This document shows, piece after piece, positions 43,557 through 53,536 of a stretch of DNA of 64,000 nucleotides. The DNA comes from Leifsonia tongyongensis (lineage in GTDB: Bacteria > Actinomycetota > Actinomycetes > Actinomycetales > Microbacteriaceae), in NCBI RefSeq assembly GCF_010686705.1, contig NZ_JAAGWY010000004.1, forward strand, positions 62,001 through 126,000, in the 5' to 3' direction. Made by a program: the position numbers and the translations under genes. Within the stretch, counting starts at the first letter, position 1; every line of letters begins with the position of its first letter. The notes under the pieces are model-generated. The model saw only the letters and a program-made list of their open reading frames with translations. It was not told where the DNA came from and did no database searches.

Positions 43557-43588
43557 TCCTCTTTATCTTTCTTCAGTAAGGAGGAACG

Positions 43589-44146
43589 ATGCTCAACGGT
43601 GTGGTTAGGGCCGCAACGGGGGAGACGATCAACCCGCTCATCCCCGCGTGGTACGACATCGTCGGATCGCTGATCTGCTTCGCCATCATCCTGTTCTTCT
43701 TCTGGAAGCTCGTGCTTCCGCGTATGAAGAAGCTGCTCGATGAGCGTGCGGAGGCCATCGAAGGCAACATCGCGAAGGCCGACGAGGCCCAGCACAAGGC
43801 GGAGGCGCTCCTCGAGGAGTACACCGAGCAGCTGGCGGATGCGCGTGCCGAGGCAGCGAAGATCCGCGAGCAGGCTCGCACCGACGGCCAGAAGATCCTG
43901 GCCGAGCTGAAGGAGCAGGCGTCCGCCGAGGCGGCGCGCATCACTGCCACCGCTCAGGCCCAGATCGAGGCGGAGCGCCAGGCGGCGGTCGTCTCGCTGC
44001 GTGGCGAGGTCGGATCGCTCGCGATCGACCTGGCTTCCAGTGTGGTCGGAGAAGTCCTGAGCGACGACGAGAAGGCGCAGGCCATCGTCGACCGCTTCCT
44101 CGCCGACCTCGAGGCCAGTGAAGCGAAGGCAGGATCGGGCTCGTAA
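43589..44146 (+). CDS. atpF: ATP synthase subunit b
   Basis: A 185-residue peripheral-stalk subunit: one membrane helix (about 20-42, DIVGSLICFAIILFFFWKLVLPRM), then a long charged coiled coil with Ala/Glu/Lys repeats (EAIEGNIAKADEAQHKAEALLEEYTEQLADARAEAAKIREQAR) and a C-terminal part that binds delta. The SD AAGGAGG lies 6 nt before the ATG, the strongest in the operon. The stop and the atpH ATG share one base (TAATG). Confidence 0.96.
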   Translation: MLNGVVRAATGETINPLIPAWYDIVGSLICFAIILFFFWKLVLPRMKKLLDERAEAIEGNIAKADEAQHKAEALLEEYTEQLADARAEAAKIREQARTDGQKILAELKEQASAEAARITATAQAQIEAERQAAVVSLRGEVGSLAIDLASSVVGEVLSDDEKAQAIVDRFLADLEASEAKAGSGS

Positions 44147-44940
44147 TGGGAAGCGCCACCAGAGAAGCATTGGCCAACGCTGTGTCGGCACTCGCCGAAC
44201 TCGGCGCCAAGGCCGATCTGGCGACGGCTGAAGACCTGTTCGCCGCAGGACGAGTCGTCGCCGACTCCGCCCAGCTGCGTGCGGTCGTCAGCGATCCTTC
44301 CGCCGACCCGCAGGGCAAGGCGGAACTCGTGAAGCGTGTCTTCGCACAGCTGTCGCCCGGCGCCGTCTCCCTTCTGTCCACGATCGCCGCGCAGCGGTGG
44401 TCGCGCCAGAGGGACGTACTCGCTGCGATCGAAGAGCTGGGCATCCGGAGTATCGCGATGTCCGCGCCTGCCGGGACGGACATCGAAGGCGAGCTGTTCA
44501 CATTCGGAGGCGCCGTGATCTCCAGTGCTGACCTGGAACTCGCCCTGCGCAGCAAGCTCGCCGACCCGACGGAGAAGGCCGCACTCGTCGACCGGCTCCT
44601 TGCCGGAAAGGCCTCACCGCAGACCTCGGCGATCATCCGCCAGATCGTGCTGCAGTCGCGTGGCCGCAGCATCCGCGAGGCACTTCGTGAAGCCGCCCGG
44701 ATCGTGGCCGACCAGTCCGGGCACTCCATCGCGACGGTGACCAGCGCCCATGCGCTTCCGGCCGCGCAGCTCGAGCAGCTGCGGGCCGCGCTCTCCGCGA
44801 AGTACGGCGTGCGCCTCAAGATCAACGAAATCGTCGACGCCGCCGTGATCGGTGGGGTGCGGGTGCAGGTCGGCGATGATGTGATCGATGGAAGCATCGC
44901 GCGCCGGATCAGCGATCTACGACTTCAGCTGGTGGGCTGA
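44146..44940 (+). CDS. atpH: ATP synthase subunit delta
   Basis: A 264-residue OSCP-type subunit that joins the peripheral stalk to the top of F1. It is longer than the 177 of E. coli, as in other actinobacteria, because of an extra N-terminal/central helical region. The conserved C-terminal part reads TVTSAHALPAAQLEQLRAALSAKYGVRLKINEIVDAAVIGGVRVQVGDDVIDGSIARRISDLRLQL, which is the family signature. The ATG overlaps the atpF stop. A 66-bp gap follows before atpA, with no clear extra feature. Confidence 0.95.
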   Translation: MGSATREALANAVSALAELGAKADLATAEDLFAAGRVVADSAQLRAVVSDPSADPQGKAELVKRVFAQLSPGAVSLLSTIAAQRWSRQRDVLAAIEELGIRSIAMSAPAGTDIEGELFTFGGAVISSADLELALRSKLADPTEKAALVDRLLAGKASPQTSAIIRQIVLQSRGRSIREALREAARIVADQSGHSIATVTSAHALPAAQLEQLRAALSAKYGVRLKINEIVDAAVIGGVRVQVGDDVIDGSIARRISDLRLQLVG

Positions 44941-45006
44941 CCCCGACGGGTCGACCACCTCAACAGGCATCTGGGACGACGTGTCCCGCATAGATAGGGA
45001 ACAAAG

Positions 45007-46644
45007 ATGGCAGAACTAACGATCAGCCCCGACGAGATCAGGGACGCGCTCAAGGACTTCGTCTCGGCATACGAGCCGAACCGGGCCGACGCCACCGAGA
45101 TCGGCCACGTCATCGACGCGTCTGACGGCATCGCGCACGTCGAGGGGCTCCCCGGCGTGATGGCGAATGAGCTCATCCGCTTCTCGAACGGCGTCTCGGG
45201 CCTCGCCCAGAACCTCGACGAGAACGAGATCGGCGTCGTTATCCTCGGTGAGTTCGACGGCATCGTCGAAGGCATGGAAGTGACGCGCACCGGTGAAGTC
45301 CTCTCGGTGCCCGTCGGCGACGGCTACCTCGGTCGCGTGGTCGACCCACTGGGCAACCCGATCGACGGTCTCGGCGAGGTCGCATCGGAAGGCCGCCGCG
45401 AGCTGGAGCTCCAGGCGCCCGGCGTCATGCAGCGCAAGAGCGTGCACGAACCGCTCCAGACCGGCATCAAGGCAATCGATGCGATGATCCCCATCGGTCG
45501 TGGACAGCGTCAGCTGATCATCGGCGACCGCCAGACCGGCAAGACCGCGATCGCGATCGACACGATCATCAACCAGAAGGCCAACTGGGAGTCCGGCGAC
45601 GAGAACAAGCAGGTTCGCTGCATCTACGTCGCGATCGGCCAGAAGGGCTCGACGATCGCGGGTGTGAAGGGTGCACTCGAGGACGCCGGCGCGATGGAGT
45701 ACACCACCATCGTCGCGGCTCCCGCCTCAGACCCGGCCGGCTTCAAGTACCTGGCCCCGTACACCGGTTCGGCGATCGGCCAGCACTGGATGTACGCGGG
45801 CAAGCACGTCCTCATCATCTTCGACGACCTGTCGAAGCAGGCCGAGGCCTACCGTGCCGTCTCGCTTCTTCTCCGTCGTCCGCCGGGACGCGAGGCCTAC
45901 CCTGGTGACGTCTTCTACCTGCACTCCCGTCTGCTGGAGCGTTGTGCCAAGCTCTCCGACGAGCTCGGCGCGGGGTCGATGACCGGACTGCCGATCATCG
46001 AGACGAAGGCGAACGACGTCTCGGCTTACATCCCGACCAACGTGATCTCGATCACCGACGGCCAGATCTTCCTCCAGTCCGACCTGTTCAACGCGAACCA
46101 GCGTCCGGCCGTCGACGTCGGCATCTCGGTGTCGCGCGTCGGTGGCGATGCCCAGGTCAAGTCGATCAAGAAGGTCTCGGGCACGCTGAAGCTCGAGCTC
46201 GCACAGTACCGTTCGCTCGAGGCGTTCGCGATGTTCGCATCCGACCTCGACGCTGCGAGCCGTCGCCAGCTCGCCCGTGGTGCCCGCCTGACCGAACTGC
46301 TCAAGCAGCCGCAGTACTCGCCGTTCCCCGTCGAGGAGCAGGTCGTCTCGATCTGGGCCGGAACGAACGGAAAGCTCGACGAGGTTCCGGTCGAGGACAT
46401 CCTGCGCTTCGAATCCGAGCTGCTCGACCACCTGCGACGCAACACCGATGTGCTCGACGTGCTGCGCGAGACCAACGTGCTCTCCGACGAGACCGTCGAC
46501 AAGCTCGAGGCAGAGGTCGACAGGTTCAAGCTCGAGTTCCAGACGGGCGAGGGCAAGCCGCTCGCGTCGGTCGGCAGCGAGAAGTTCGAAGCCAGTGCCG
46601 AAGAAGACGTCAACCAGGAGCGCATCGTCAAGGCGAAGCGCTGA
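45007..46644 (+). CDS. atpA: ATP synthase subunit alpha
   Basis: A 545-residue non-catalytic nucleotide-binding subunit of F1. Walker [16 protein letters not shown] near 174-188; the arginine finger lies in [18 protein letters not shown] near 372-389, the ATP synthase alpha/beta signature being [10 protein letters not shown]. The DELSEL-type catch region is changed slightly to [19 protein letters not shown]. The last 20 residues ([18 protein letters not shown]) are a charged actinobacterial tail. The start ATG has AGGGAACAAAG upstream. Complete and full-length. Confidence 0.98.
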   Translation: MAELTISPDEIRDALKDFVSAYEPNRADATEIGHVIDASDGIAHVEGLPGVMANELIRFSNGVSGLAQNLDENEIGVVILGEFDGIVEGMEVTRTGEVLSVPVGDGYLGRVVDPLGNPIDGLGEVASEGRRELELQAPGVMQRKSVHEPLQTGIKAIDAMIPIGRGQRQLIIGDRQTGKTAIAIDTIINQKANWESGDENKQVRCIYVAIGQKGSTIAGVKGALEDAGAMEYTTIVAAPASDPAGFKYLAPYTGSAIGQHWMYAGKHVLIIFDDLSKQAEAYRAVSLLLRRPPGREAYPGDVFYLHSRLLERCAKLSDELGAGSMTGLPIIETKANDVSAYIPTNVISITDGQIFLQSDLFNANQRPAVDVGISVSRVGGDAQVKSIKKVSGTLKLELAQYRSLEAFAMFASDLDAASRRQLARGARLTELLKQPQYSPFPVEEQVVSIWAGTNGKLDEVPVEDILRFESELLDHLRRNTDVLDVLRETNVLSDETVDKLEAEVDRFKLEFQTGEGKPLASVGSEKFEASAEEDVNQERIVKAKR

Positions 46645-46709
46645 CGCGCCGCGCGAAACGCATTGACGACACGCACGAGACGCATCGACAAGTTAGGTAA
46701 GTAGGAGAC

Positions 46710-49126
<2,417 letters not shown>

Positions 49127-49128
49127 GC

Positions 49129-49392
49129 ATGGCTTCGCCGCTGAAGGTGAGCGTTGTCGCCGCCGACCACGAGGTATGGTCAGGCGAAGCGACCATGGTC
49201 GTCGCCCGTACCGTGGAGGGCCAGATCGGAATCCTCGCCGGGCACGAGCCACTGCTGGCGATGCTGGCGACCGGAGAGGTCCGCGTCACCCAGGTCGGAG
49301 GGTCCGTCGTGACCGCCCAGGCCGATGACGGGTTCCTCTCCGTTGAGAACGATACGGTGACGGTCGTCGCCCGCCAGGCGGAACTGGTCTAG
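49129..49392 (+). CDS. atpC: ATP synthase subunit epsilon, short form
   Basis: An 87-residue beta-sandwich subunit. LKVSVVAADHEVWSGEATMVVARTVEGQIGILAGHEPLLAML is the conserved first part, and GGSVVTAQADDGFLSVENDTVTVVARQAELV ends it. The C-terminal helical hairpin that inhibits ATP hydrolysis in E. coli is absent, which is common in high-GC actinobacteria, so inhibition by this subunit is probably weaker. GAAGGAG lies 10 nt before the ATG at the end of atpD. Last gene of the atp operon proper. Confidence 0.95.
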   Translation: MASPLKVSVVAADHEVWSGEATMVVARTVEGQIGILAGHEPLLAMLATGEVRVTQVGGSVVTAQADDGFLSVENDTVTVVARQAELV

Positions 49393-49397
49393 GCGTT

Positions 49398-49973
49398 ATG
49401 GCCGAAGCGGGGGCGGCTGTGGACCGGCAGTTCGGGGATGTGCGCGTACCGGTGCTCATCGCCATGGCGGGTCTGCCCGGAGCGGGAAAGTCAACGATCG
49501 CCGAGATCATCGGCGCCCGGCTCGGGGCGGCGATCGTCTCAGTCGATCCGATCGAGTCCGCGATCCTGAGTGCGGGCATCGACTCCGACCAGCCGACGGG
49601 TCTCGCCGCCTACCTGGTGGCAGAGACGATCGCCGAGCAGGCTCTGCTGTCCGGGCATTCCGTGATCGTGGACGCGGTCAACGCGGTCGAGCCGGCGCGG
49701 CTCCAATGGCGCGATCTCGCCGCGCGCGCCGATGTCAAACTCCGCGTGATCGAGGTCGTCTGCAGCGACCAGGACCTCCACAAAGCTCGACTCGAGAAAC
49801 GCATCCGCAGGCTGCCGCACGTCGATGAGACCTCGTGGCACGCCGTCGAGCAGAGCATCGAAGAGTATGACGAGTGGAGGGGCGCGAGCGCAGCCCTTCC
49901 CCGCATCACGGTCGACACGACCGCGACCATCGGCGAGAACGTCGAGACCGCGCTCGCCTTCCTGGAGGGGTAG
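49398..49973 (+). CDS. P-loop kinase/AAA-type ATPase of unknown substrate
   Basis: A 191-residue P-loop protein. Walker A LIAMAGLPGAGKSTIAEIIGARL near 20-42; Walker B-like HSVIVDAVNAVEPARLQWRDLA near 87-108; and RLEKRIRRLPHVDETSWHAVEQSIEEYDEWR near 130-160 resembles the lid and Arg-rich segment of small-molecule kinases such as the zeta-toxin/Cam-phosphotransferase-like group. It is probably a cytoplasmic metabolite or tRNA-like kinase; no antitoxin gene is adjacent, so a toxin role is unlikely. It starts 5 bp after atpC and touches yaaA (TAGTG), suggesting read-through from the atp operon. Confidence 0.7.
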   Translation: MAEAGAAVDRQFGDVRVPVLIAMAGLPGAGKSTIAEIIGARLGAAIVSVDPIESAILSAGIDSDQPTGLAAYLVAETIAEQALLSGHSVIVDAVNAVEPARLQWRDLAARADVKLRVIEVVCSDQDLHKARLEKRIRRLPHVDETSWHAVEQSIEEYDEWRGASAALPRITVDTTATIGENVETALAFLEG

Positions 49974-50758
49974 TGCTCGTCCTCCTGCCGCCGTCGGAAA
50001 CGAAGAACGACGGCGGGTCCGGCGGCACGCTCGATCTGGGAAGCCTGCGGTTTCCGTCGCTCACCCCGACGCGGCGCGCGGTGCTGCGTTCGGTGGCCGA
50101 ACTGTCACGGGATCGCGAGGCGAGCATCCGTGCCCTGAAACTGGGGCCCAAGCAGCACGGCGAAGTCGACCGCAACCGGAGGCTCCGGCGTTCGCCGACG
50201 ATGCCGGCCATCGAGCTGTACAGTGGCGTGCTCTACGATGCATTCGATGTGGGGACGCTCTCGCCGACAGAGCGGGAGCGGACACAAGACGTGGTTGCGA
50301 TCCACTCCGCGTTGTTCGGGCTCGTCTCCGCGGGAGACTCGATTCCGCCTTACCGGTTGTCGTTTGATTCGCGGGTCCCCGGGACGACCCTCAAGCGGAG
50401 CTGGACGGCGCCCGTATCGACGGTACTCGAACGAACGACCGGTGTGATCGTCGATCTCCGCTCTGACGGCTACGCGGCCCTCGGCCCTCTTCCGACAGGA
50501 AAGGAAGCCGTCACCGTGCGCGTGCTCGGGCGTGATGCGGAAGGACGTGTGCGGGCGCTGAACCATTTCAACAAGCAGGCGAAAGGGCTCTTCGCGCGAG
50601 CCATCGTCGCAAGCGGGCTCGAATTGGCTGACGCCGAGCAGCTTCTGGACTGGGCCAGAGCCGAAGGTTACGACGTTGGGCTGAACGGCAGCGAATTGGA
50701 GCTGACCGTATCGCAGGTGACGGGTGAGCCCGGCCGTCTGATGGCGGCGCTGCGTTAG
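49973..50758 (+). CDS. yaaA: YaaA family peroxide-stress protein
   Basis: A 261-residue DUF328/YaaA protein. E. coli YaaA lowers free iron during peroxide stress and binds DNA. Family marks: LVLLPPSETKNDGG at 2-15, PAIELYSGVLYDAFDVGTLSP near 78-98, IHSALFGLVSAGDSIPPYRLSFDSRVPG near 110-137, and a C-terminal FNKQAKGLFARAIV near 203 with the conserved NxxKxxxG pattern (NKQAKG). The GTG start shares a base with the previous stop; LVLLPPSETK is the canonical N-terminus. It fits with iron handling elsewhere in the window but no direct link is shown. Confidence 0.85.
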   Translation: MLVLLPPSETKNDGGSGGTLDLGSLRFPSLTPTRRAVLRSVAELSRDREASIRALKLGPKQHGEVDRNRRLRRSPTMPAIELYSGVLYDAFDVGTLSPTERERTQDVVAIHSALFGLVSAGDSIPPYRLSFDSRVPGTTLKRSWTAPVSTVLERTTGVIVDLRSDGYAALGPLPTGKEAVTVRVLGRDAEGRVRALNHFNKQAKGLFARAIVASGLELADAEQLLDWARAEGYDVGLNGSELELTVSQVTGEPGRLMAALR

Positions 50759-51177
50759 CGAGCAATCGCTGTTCAGACTACGAAAACGTGAGAAAGGTCC
50801 GTCCGGAGATTCCGAGGTCGGCATGGTGGTGTCCACCAGAAAAGTGAGATATGCTCACCCTAAGGTGAAGCTCATCACAGCTTCGTATCGGGCTATGCGA
50901 AACAGAGGAGGAGCACTCAGCCTGGGTGGGCCCTCGATCAGCGACGGTCGGTCGCAGCAGAGGTCCCCGCCAATCTGTCGGGCCGACGCATCGGTTGCAC
51001 GGGCGCGAATCCCCTCGCGCCGGAGTCGAGCAGCTCGGACGCGTGACGATCCCTGACTCCGCCCTGCGGTCGGGCCGTGCGGAGGTGATCTCACGAGCGA
51101 GAGTTCGAAGCTTGCGATTCCCGCAGCCTTCGTCGGCCCGACGCTCTTCGTCGGCCTCGCGTTCCCGCGGACTTCGC
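50759..51177. other. 420-bp interval without an intact gene; possible decayed transport genes
   Basis: Between yaaA and tag, both converging, no convincing gene is found. It holds a DtxR-like box (50861-50879), AGAGGAGGAG (50904-50913) with no start codon at the right distance, and GGAGGTGATCT (51081-51091) followed at 7 nt by ACG where ATG would be expected. From that ACG the frame reads SSKLAIPAAFVGPTLFVGLAF, a permease-like hydrophobic start, before running into the antisense of tag. This looks like the remains of a deleted, iron-regulated ABC operon, but no residual similarity can be proven by eye. Confidence 0.35.
50861..50879 (+). promoter_or_regulatory. DtxR/IdeR-like box
   Basis: TAAGGTGAAGCTCATCACA matches the DtxR/IdeR consensus in about 13 of 19 positions. 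No intact gene follows it. Confidence 0.3.
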
Positions 51178-51750
51178 TCAGACGGTCGCGCGGAAACAGC
51201 CCACCACGTGGTCGTCGACCATTCCTGTCGACTGCATCAAGGCATACATCGTTGTCGGGCCGACGAAGCGGAACCCACGTCGGCGGAGCTCCTTGCTCAT
51301 CGCAGTCGATTCCACGGTGACGGCCGGGACCTCGCTGAAGTCCGCCGGGCGCGGGCGGCCCGGTGCGGGGGCGAAGCCCCACATCAGCTCCGTGAGCCCG
51401 ACATCGAGAGCGAGAGTCGCTTTCGCGTTCGCGATCGTCGCCTCGATCTTGCCGCGATGCCGGATGATGCGCTCATCGAGCAGCAGGCGCTCGACGTCGA
51501 CCTCCGTCATCGCAGCGACGCGCGCCGGTTCGAAGTCATAGAACACCTCGCGGAACGCCGGCCGGCGCCGCAGGATCGTGATCCACGACAAGCCTGCCTG
51601 GAACCCTTCGAGGCAGAGCTTCTCGTACAGTGCGCGTGGATCGCGCTGGACGCGCCCCCACTCGTCGTCGTGGTAGCGCAGATACTCCGGGTCGCTGCCG
51701 GCCCACGAGCACCGTTGTCGTCCGTCTTCTCCGATGATGGTCGCGCTCAT
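51178..51750 (-). CDS. tag: DNA-3-methyladenine glycosylase I
   Basis: A 190-residue HhH-fold base-excision enzyme that removes 3-methyladenine. RCSWAGSDPEYLRYHDDEWG near 13-32 is the family start, where Cys and Tyr/His lie at the zinc and base pocket; LYEKLCLEGFQAGLSWITILRRR near 41-63 and FRFVGPTTMYALMQSTGMVDDHVVGC near 161-186 follow, the latter holding the last zinc ligands (His and Cys). Length and motifs are complete. It overlaps ogt as ATGA, so two alkylation-repair genes are translated together. Confidence 0.95.
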   Translation of the reverse strand: MSATIIGEDGRQRCSWAGSDPEYLRYHDDEWGRVQRDPRALYEKLCLEGFQAGLSWITILRRRPAFREVFYDFEPARVAAMTEVDVERLLLDERIIRHRGKIEATIANAKATLALDVGLTELMWGFAPAPGRPRPADFSEVPAVTVESTAMSKELRRRGFRFVGPTTMYALMQSTGMVDDHVVGCFRATV

Positions 51751-52244
51751 GCGGCCAGCATGATCCCCTCATGGGTGAGCAGCCAGAGTTTGGTCGGGAT
51801 GCCCTCGCCCCCGCTGTAGCCGGTGATGCGCCCGGTGGAGGAGAGAACACGATGGCAGCCGACGATGATCGGGATGGGATTCGCGCCGACGGCGCCGCCG
51901 ATGGCCCGCCCGGATCCCGGCCGGCCGATCTCTGCTGCGAGCTCGCCGTACGACGTGAACTGGCCGTACTCGAGCCGGCCCAGCGCATCCCACACACTCC
52001 GCTGGAACGCGGTGCCGTCCTGCCGTAACGGGAGCTCGAAGTCTTTGCGGGTGCCGGCGAAGTATTCGCCCAGCTGCCGGACGGCCTCGTCGAGGACAGG
52101 GGTCGTGCGCTCCGGATGCTCTTCGAGCGGGAGGTGGCCGTCGCGCTCGATGGACAGCGAAGTGATCGCTTCGCCGTCGCTGGTGAGCTCGAGCCGGCCG
52201 ATGGGGCTTTCCGTGCGGATCAGGTACGCGAATGAAGTGCTCAT
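51747..52244 (-). CDS. ogt: Methylated-DNA--protein-cysteine methyltransferase
   Basis: A 165-residue suicide repair protein for O6-alkylguanine. The N-terminal half is the short MGMT_N-like domain; the C-terminal HTH carries FQRSVWDALGRLEYGQFTSYGELAAEIGRPGSGRAIGGAVGANPIPIIVGCHRV near 80-135, the acceptor Cys lying in VGCHRV. The usual PCHR is GCHR here, seen also in some actinobacterial members, so activity is still expected. The ATG at 52244 gives the usual length; the longer frame above it is antisense to the dipeptidase gene. First gene of the ogt-tag pair. Confidence 0.92.
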   Translation of the reverse strand: MSTSFAYLIRTESPIGRLELTSDGEAITSLSIERDGHLPLEEHPERTTPVLDEAVRQLGEYFAGTRKDFELPLRQDGTAFQRSVWDALGRLEYGQFTSYGELAAEIGRPGSGRAIGGAVGANPIPIIVGCHRVLSSTGRITGYSGGEGIPTKLWLLTHEGIMLAA

Positions 52245-52294
52245 GTCTCGACTGTAGACGGACCCTGTGACAGGTTCGCGCGGAAATCGGACAT

Positions 52295-52327
52295 TGGGGA
52301 TAACTCGCCTGCAGGGGGTGTGGACAA
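52295..52327. promoter_or_regulatory. Two DnaA-box-like sequences in the ogt/dipeptidase gap
   Basis: TGTGGACAA (52319-52327) is the exact reverse complement of the actinobacterial DnaA box TTGTCCACA, and TGGGGATAA (52295-52303) matches TTATCCACA in 8 of 9 bases on the same strand. Their starts are 24 bp apart in the 120-bp divergent gap. No dnaA, dnaN or parAB lies here, so this is not oriC. Confidence 0.4.
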
Positions 52328-52352
52328 CGCCGGAGGCAGGCATTCGAACGGT

Positions 52353-52364
52353 TAGCCTTGGCAG
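52353..52364 (+). promoter_or_regulatory. Leaderless promoter -10 (TAGCCT-N6-ATG)
   Basis: TAGCCT (52353-52358) is 6 nt before the dipeptidase ATG at 52365; no SD sequence is present. Confidence 0.6.
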
Positions 52365-53462
52365 ATGCCGATCACCGATGACAGCCCCTCCGCCATCCCT
52401 GCGATCGTCTCCGAGGTGCTCCGCAGCTCGCCCGTGATCGACGGGCACAACGACTGGGCCTGGGAGTGCCGCGAGAATCGTGGCTACTCGGTCGAGGGGC
52501 TCTCCGAGCCTCTCTTCACCGACACGGACATCCCGAGGCTGCGCGCTGGCGGCGTGGGCGCCCAGTTCTGGTCGGTCTACATCACCGATGAGCTCGAGGG
52601 TGCGGCCGCCGTCCAGGGAACGCTCGAGCAGATCGACTGGGTCTACCGGCTGATCGCGCGCTATCCCGATGCATTCGCGCTCGCGCGCACGGCAGACGAT
52701 ATCGAAACGGCCGTCCGGTCGGGCAGGATCGCGTCCCTCCTCGGAGCCGAGGGGGCGCACGCCATCAACGACTCGCCGGCCGTTCTCCGGATGCTCGCGC
52801 GGCTCGGAGTGCGCTATCTCACGCTTACTCACGTCCACAACACGGAATGGGCCGACTCGGCGACCGACGAACCGCGCTTCGGAGGGCTCTCCGAGCGTGG
52901 TCGCGACTACGTGCGCGAGCTCAACCGGCTGGGCATCCTCGTCGATCTGTCCCATGTCTCGGCGGCGACCATGCACGACGCGCTCGATGCGACGGCCGCT
53001 CCCGTGATCTTCAGCCACAGTTCGTGCAGGGCGCTCGCCGGTCATCCGCGCAATGTACCCGACGACGTGCTCGCCCGGCTCGCCGCGAACGGGGGAGTCG
53101 TGATGATCACCTTCGTCCCGCAATTCCTGTCGGAGGACTTCGCCGAATGGGCGGACGGGCCGAGGACGGCCCCGCCACCGCGCGTCACGATCGCCGATGT
53201 CGCCGATCACATCGACCACGCGCGTACCGTGGCCGGCCTCGAGCACGTCGGCCTCGGCGGCGACTTCGACGGAACCGACCTGTTCCCTGAGGGGCTGGAG
53301 GGCGTAGACGGGTACCCGGCGCTCCTCGCGGAGCTCGCTCGCCGCGGCTGGAGCGCATCCGAGCTCGCGGCTCTCACAGGGGGGAACATCCTGCGCGTGC
53401 TGCGCGCGACGGATGGCGCCTTCGCTGCACCGCACCTGGGCGTCCCGGCACTCGAACTCTGA
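52365..53462 (+). CDS. Membrane dipeptidase (renal dipeptidase family M19)
   Basis: A 365-residue amidohydrolase-fold metallopeptidase. The first zinc ligands are in VIDGHNDWAWECRE near 24-37 (His-x-Asp); SLLGAEGAHAI near 123 carries the bridging Glu; YLTLTHVHNTEWADSAT near 147-163 and LVDLSHVSAATMHDALD near 190-206 bring further His residues; and GLGGDFDGTD near 302 contains the last Asp. It would cleave dipeptides, including D-amino-acid-containing ones. There is no signal peptide, so it acts in the cytoplasm in spite of the family name. It lies upstream of a dipeptide/oligopeptide ABC operon, which makes work on imported dipeptides likely. Confidence 0.92.
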   Translation: MPITDDSPSAIPAIVSEVLRSSPVIDGHNDWAWECRENRGYSVEGLSEPLFTDTDIPRLRAGGVGAQFWSVYITDELEGAAAVQGTLEQIDWVYRLIARYPDAFALARTADDIETAVRSGRIASLLGAEGAHAINDSPAVLRMLARLGVRYLTLTHVHNTEWADSATDEPRFGGLSERGRDYVRELNRLGILVDLSHVSAATMHDALDATAAPVIFSHSSCRALAGHPRNVPDDVLARLAANGGVVMITFVPQFLSEDFAEWADGPRTAPPPRVTIADVADHIDHARTVAGLEHVGLGGDFDGTDLFPEGLEGVDGYPALLAELARRGWSASELAALTGGNILRVLRATDGAFAAPHLGVPALEL

Positions 53463-53490
53463 TTCGCCGCGAGTCGGAAACTCGCGCGAA
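53463..53490 (+). terminator. Hairpin after the dipeptidase gene
   Basis: CGCGAGT (53468-53474) pairs with ACTCGCG (53480-53486) around CGGAA, and flanking TTCG/CGAA extend the stem with one bulged base. It begins right after the stop codon. No T-run follows. Confidence 0.5.
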
Positions 53491-53536
53491 ACGTGCGCGC
53501 CCTACGCTGGGCGAACAGCGCAAAGAAGGGGAATTC

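Noticed and set aside
49398-49973. Zeta-type toxin of a toxin-antitoxin pair
   Set aside because: No small antitoxin gene is adjacent; the gene sits between atpC and yaaA in a housekeeping setting.
50926-51177. Cobalamin, TPP or c-di-AMP riboswitch in the yaaA-tag gap
   Set aside because: Conserved boxes of these classes could not be found, and no intact gene follows on the plus strand.
52295-52327. Chromosomal replication origin
   Set aside because: Only two DnaA-like boxes, no AT-rich stretch and no dnaA, dnaN or gyr genes nearby.
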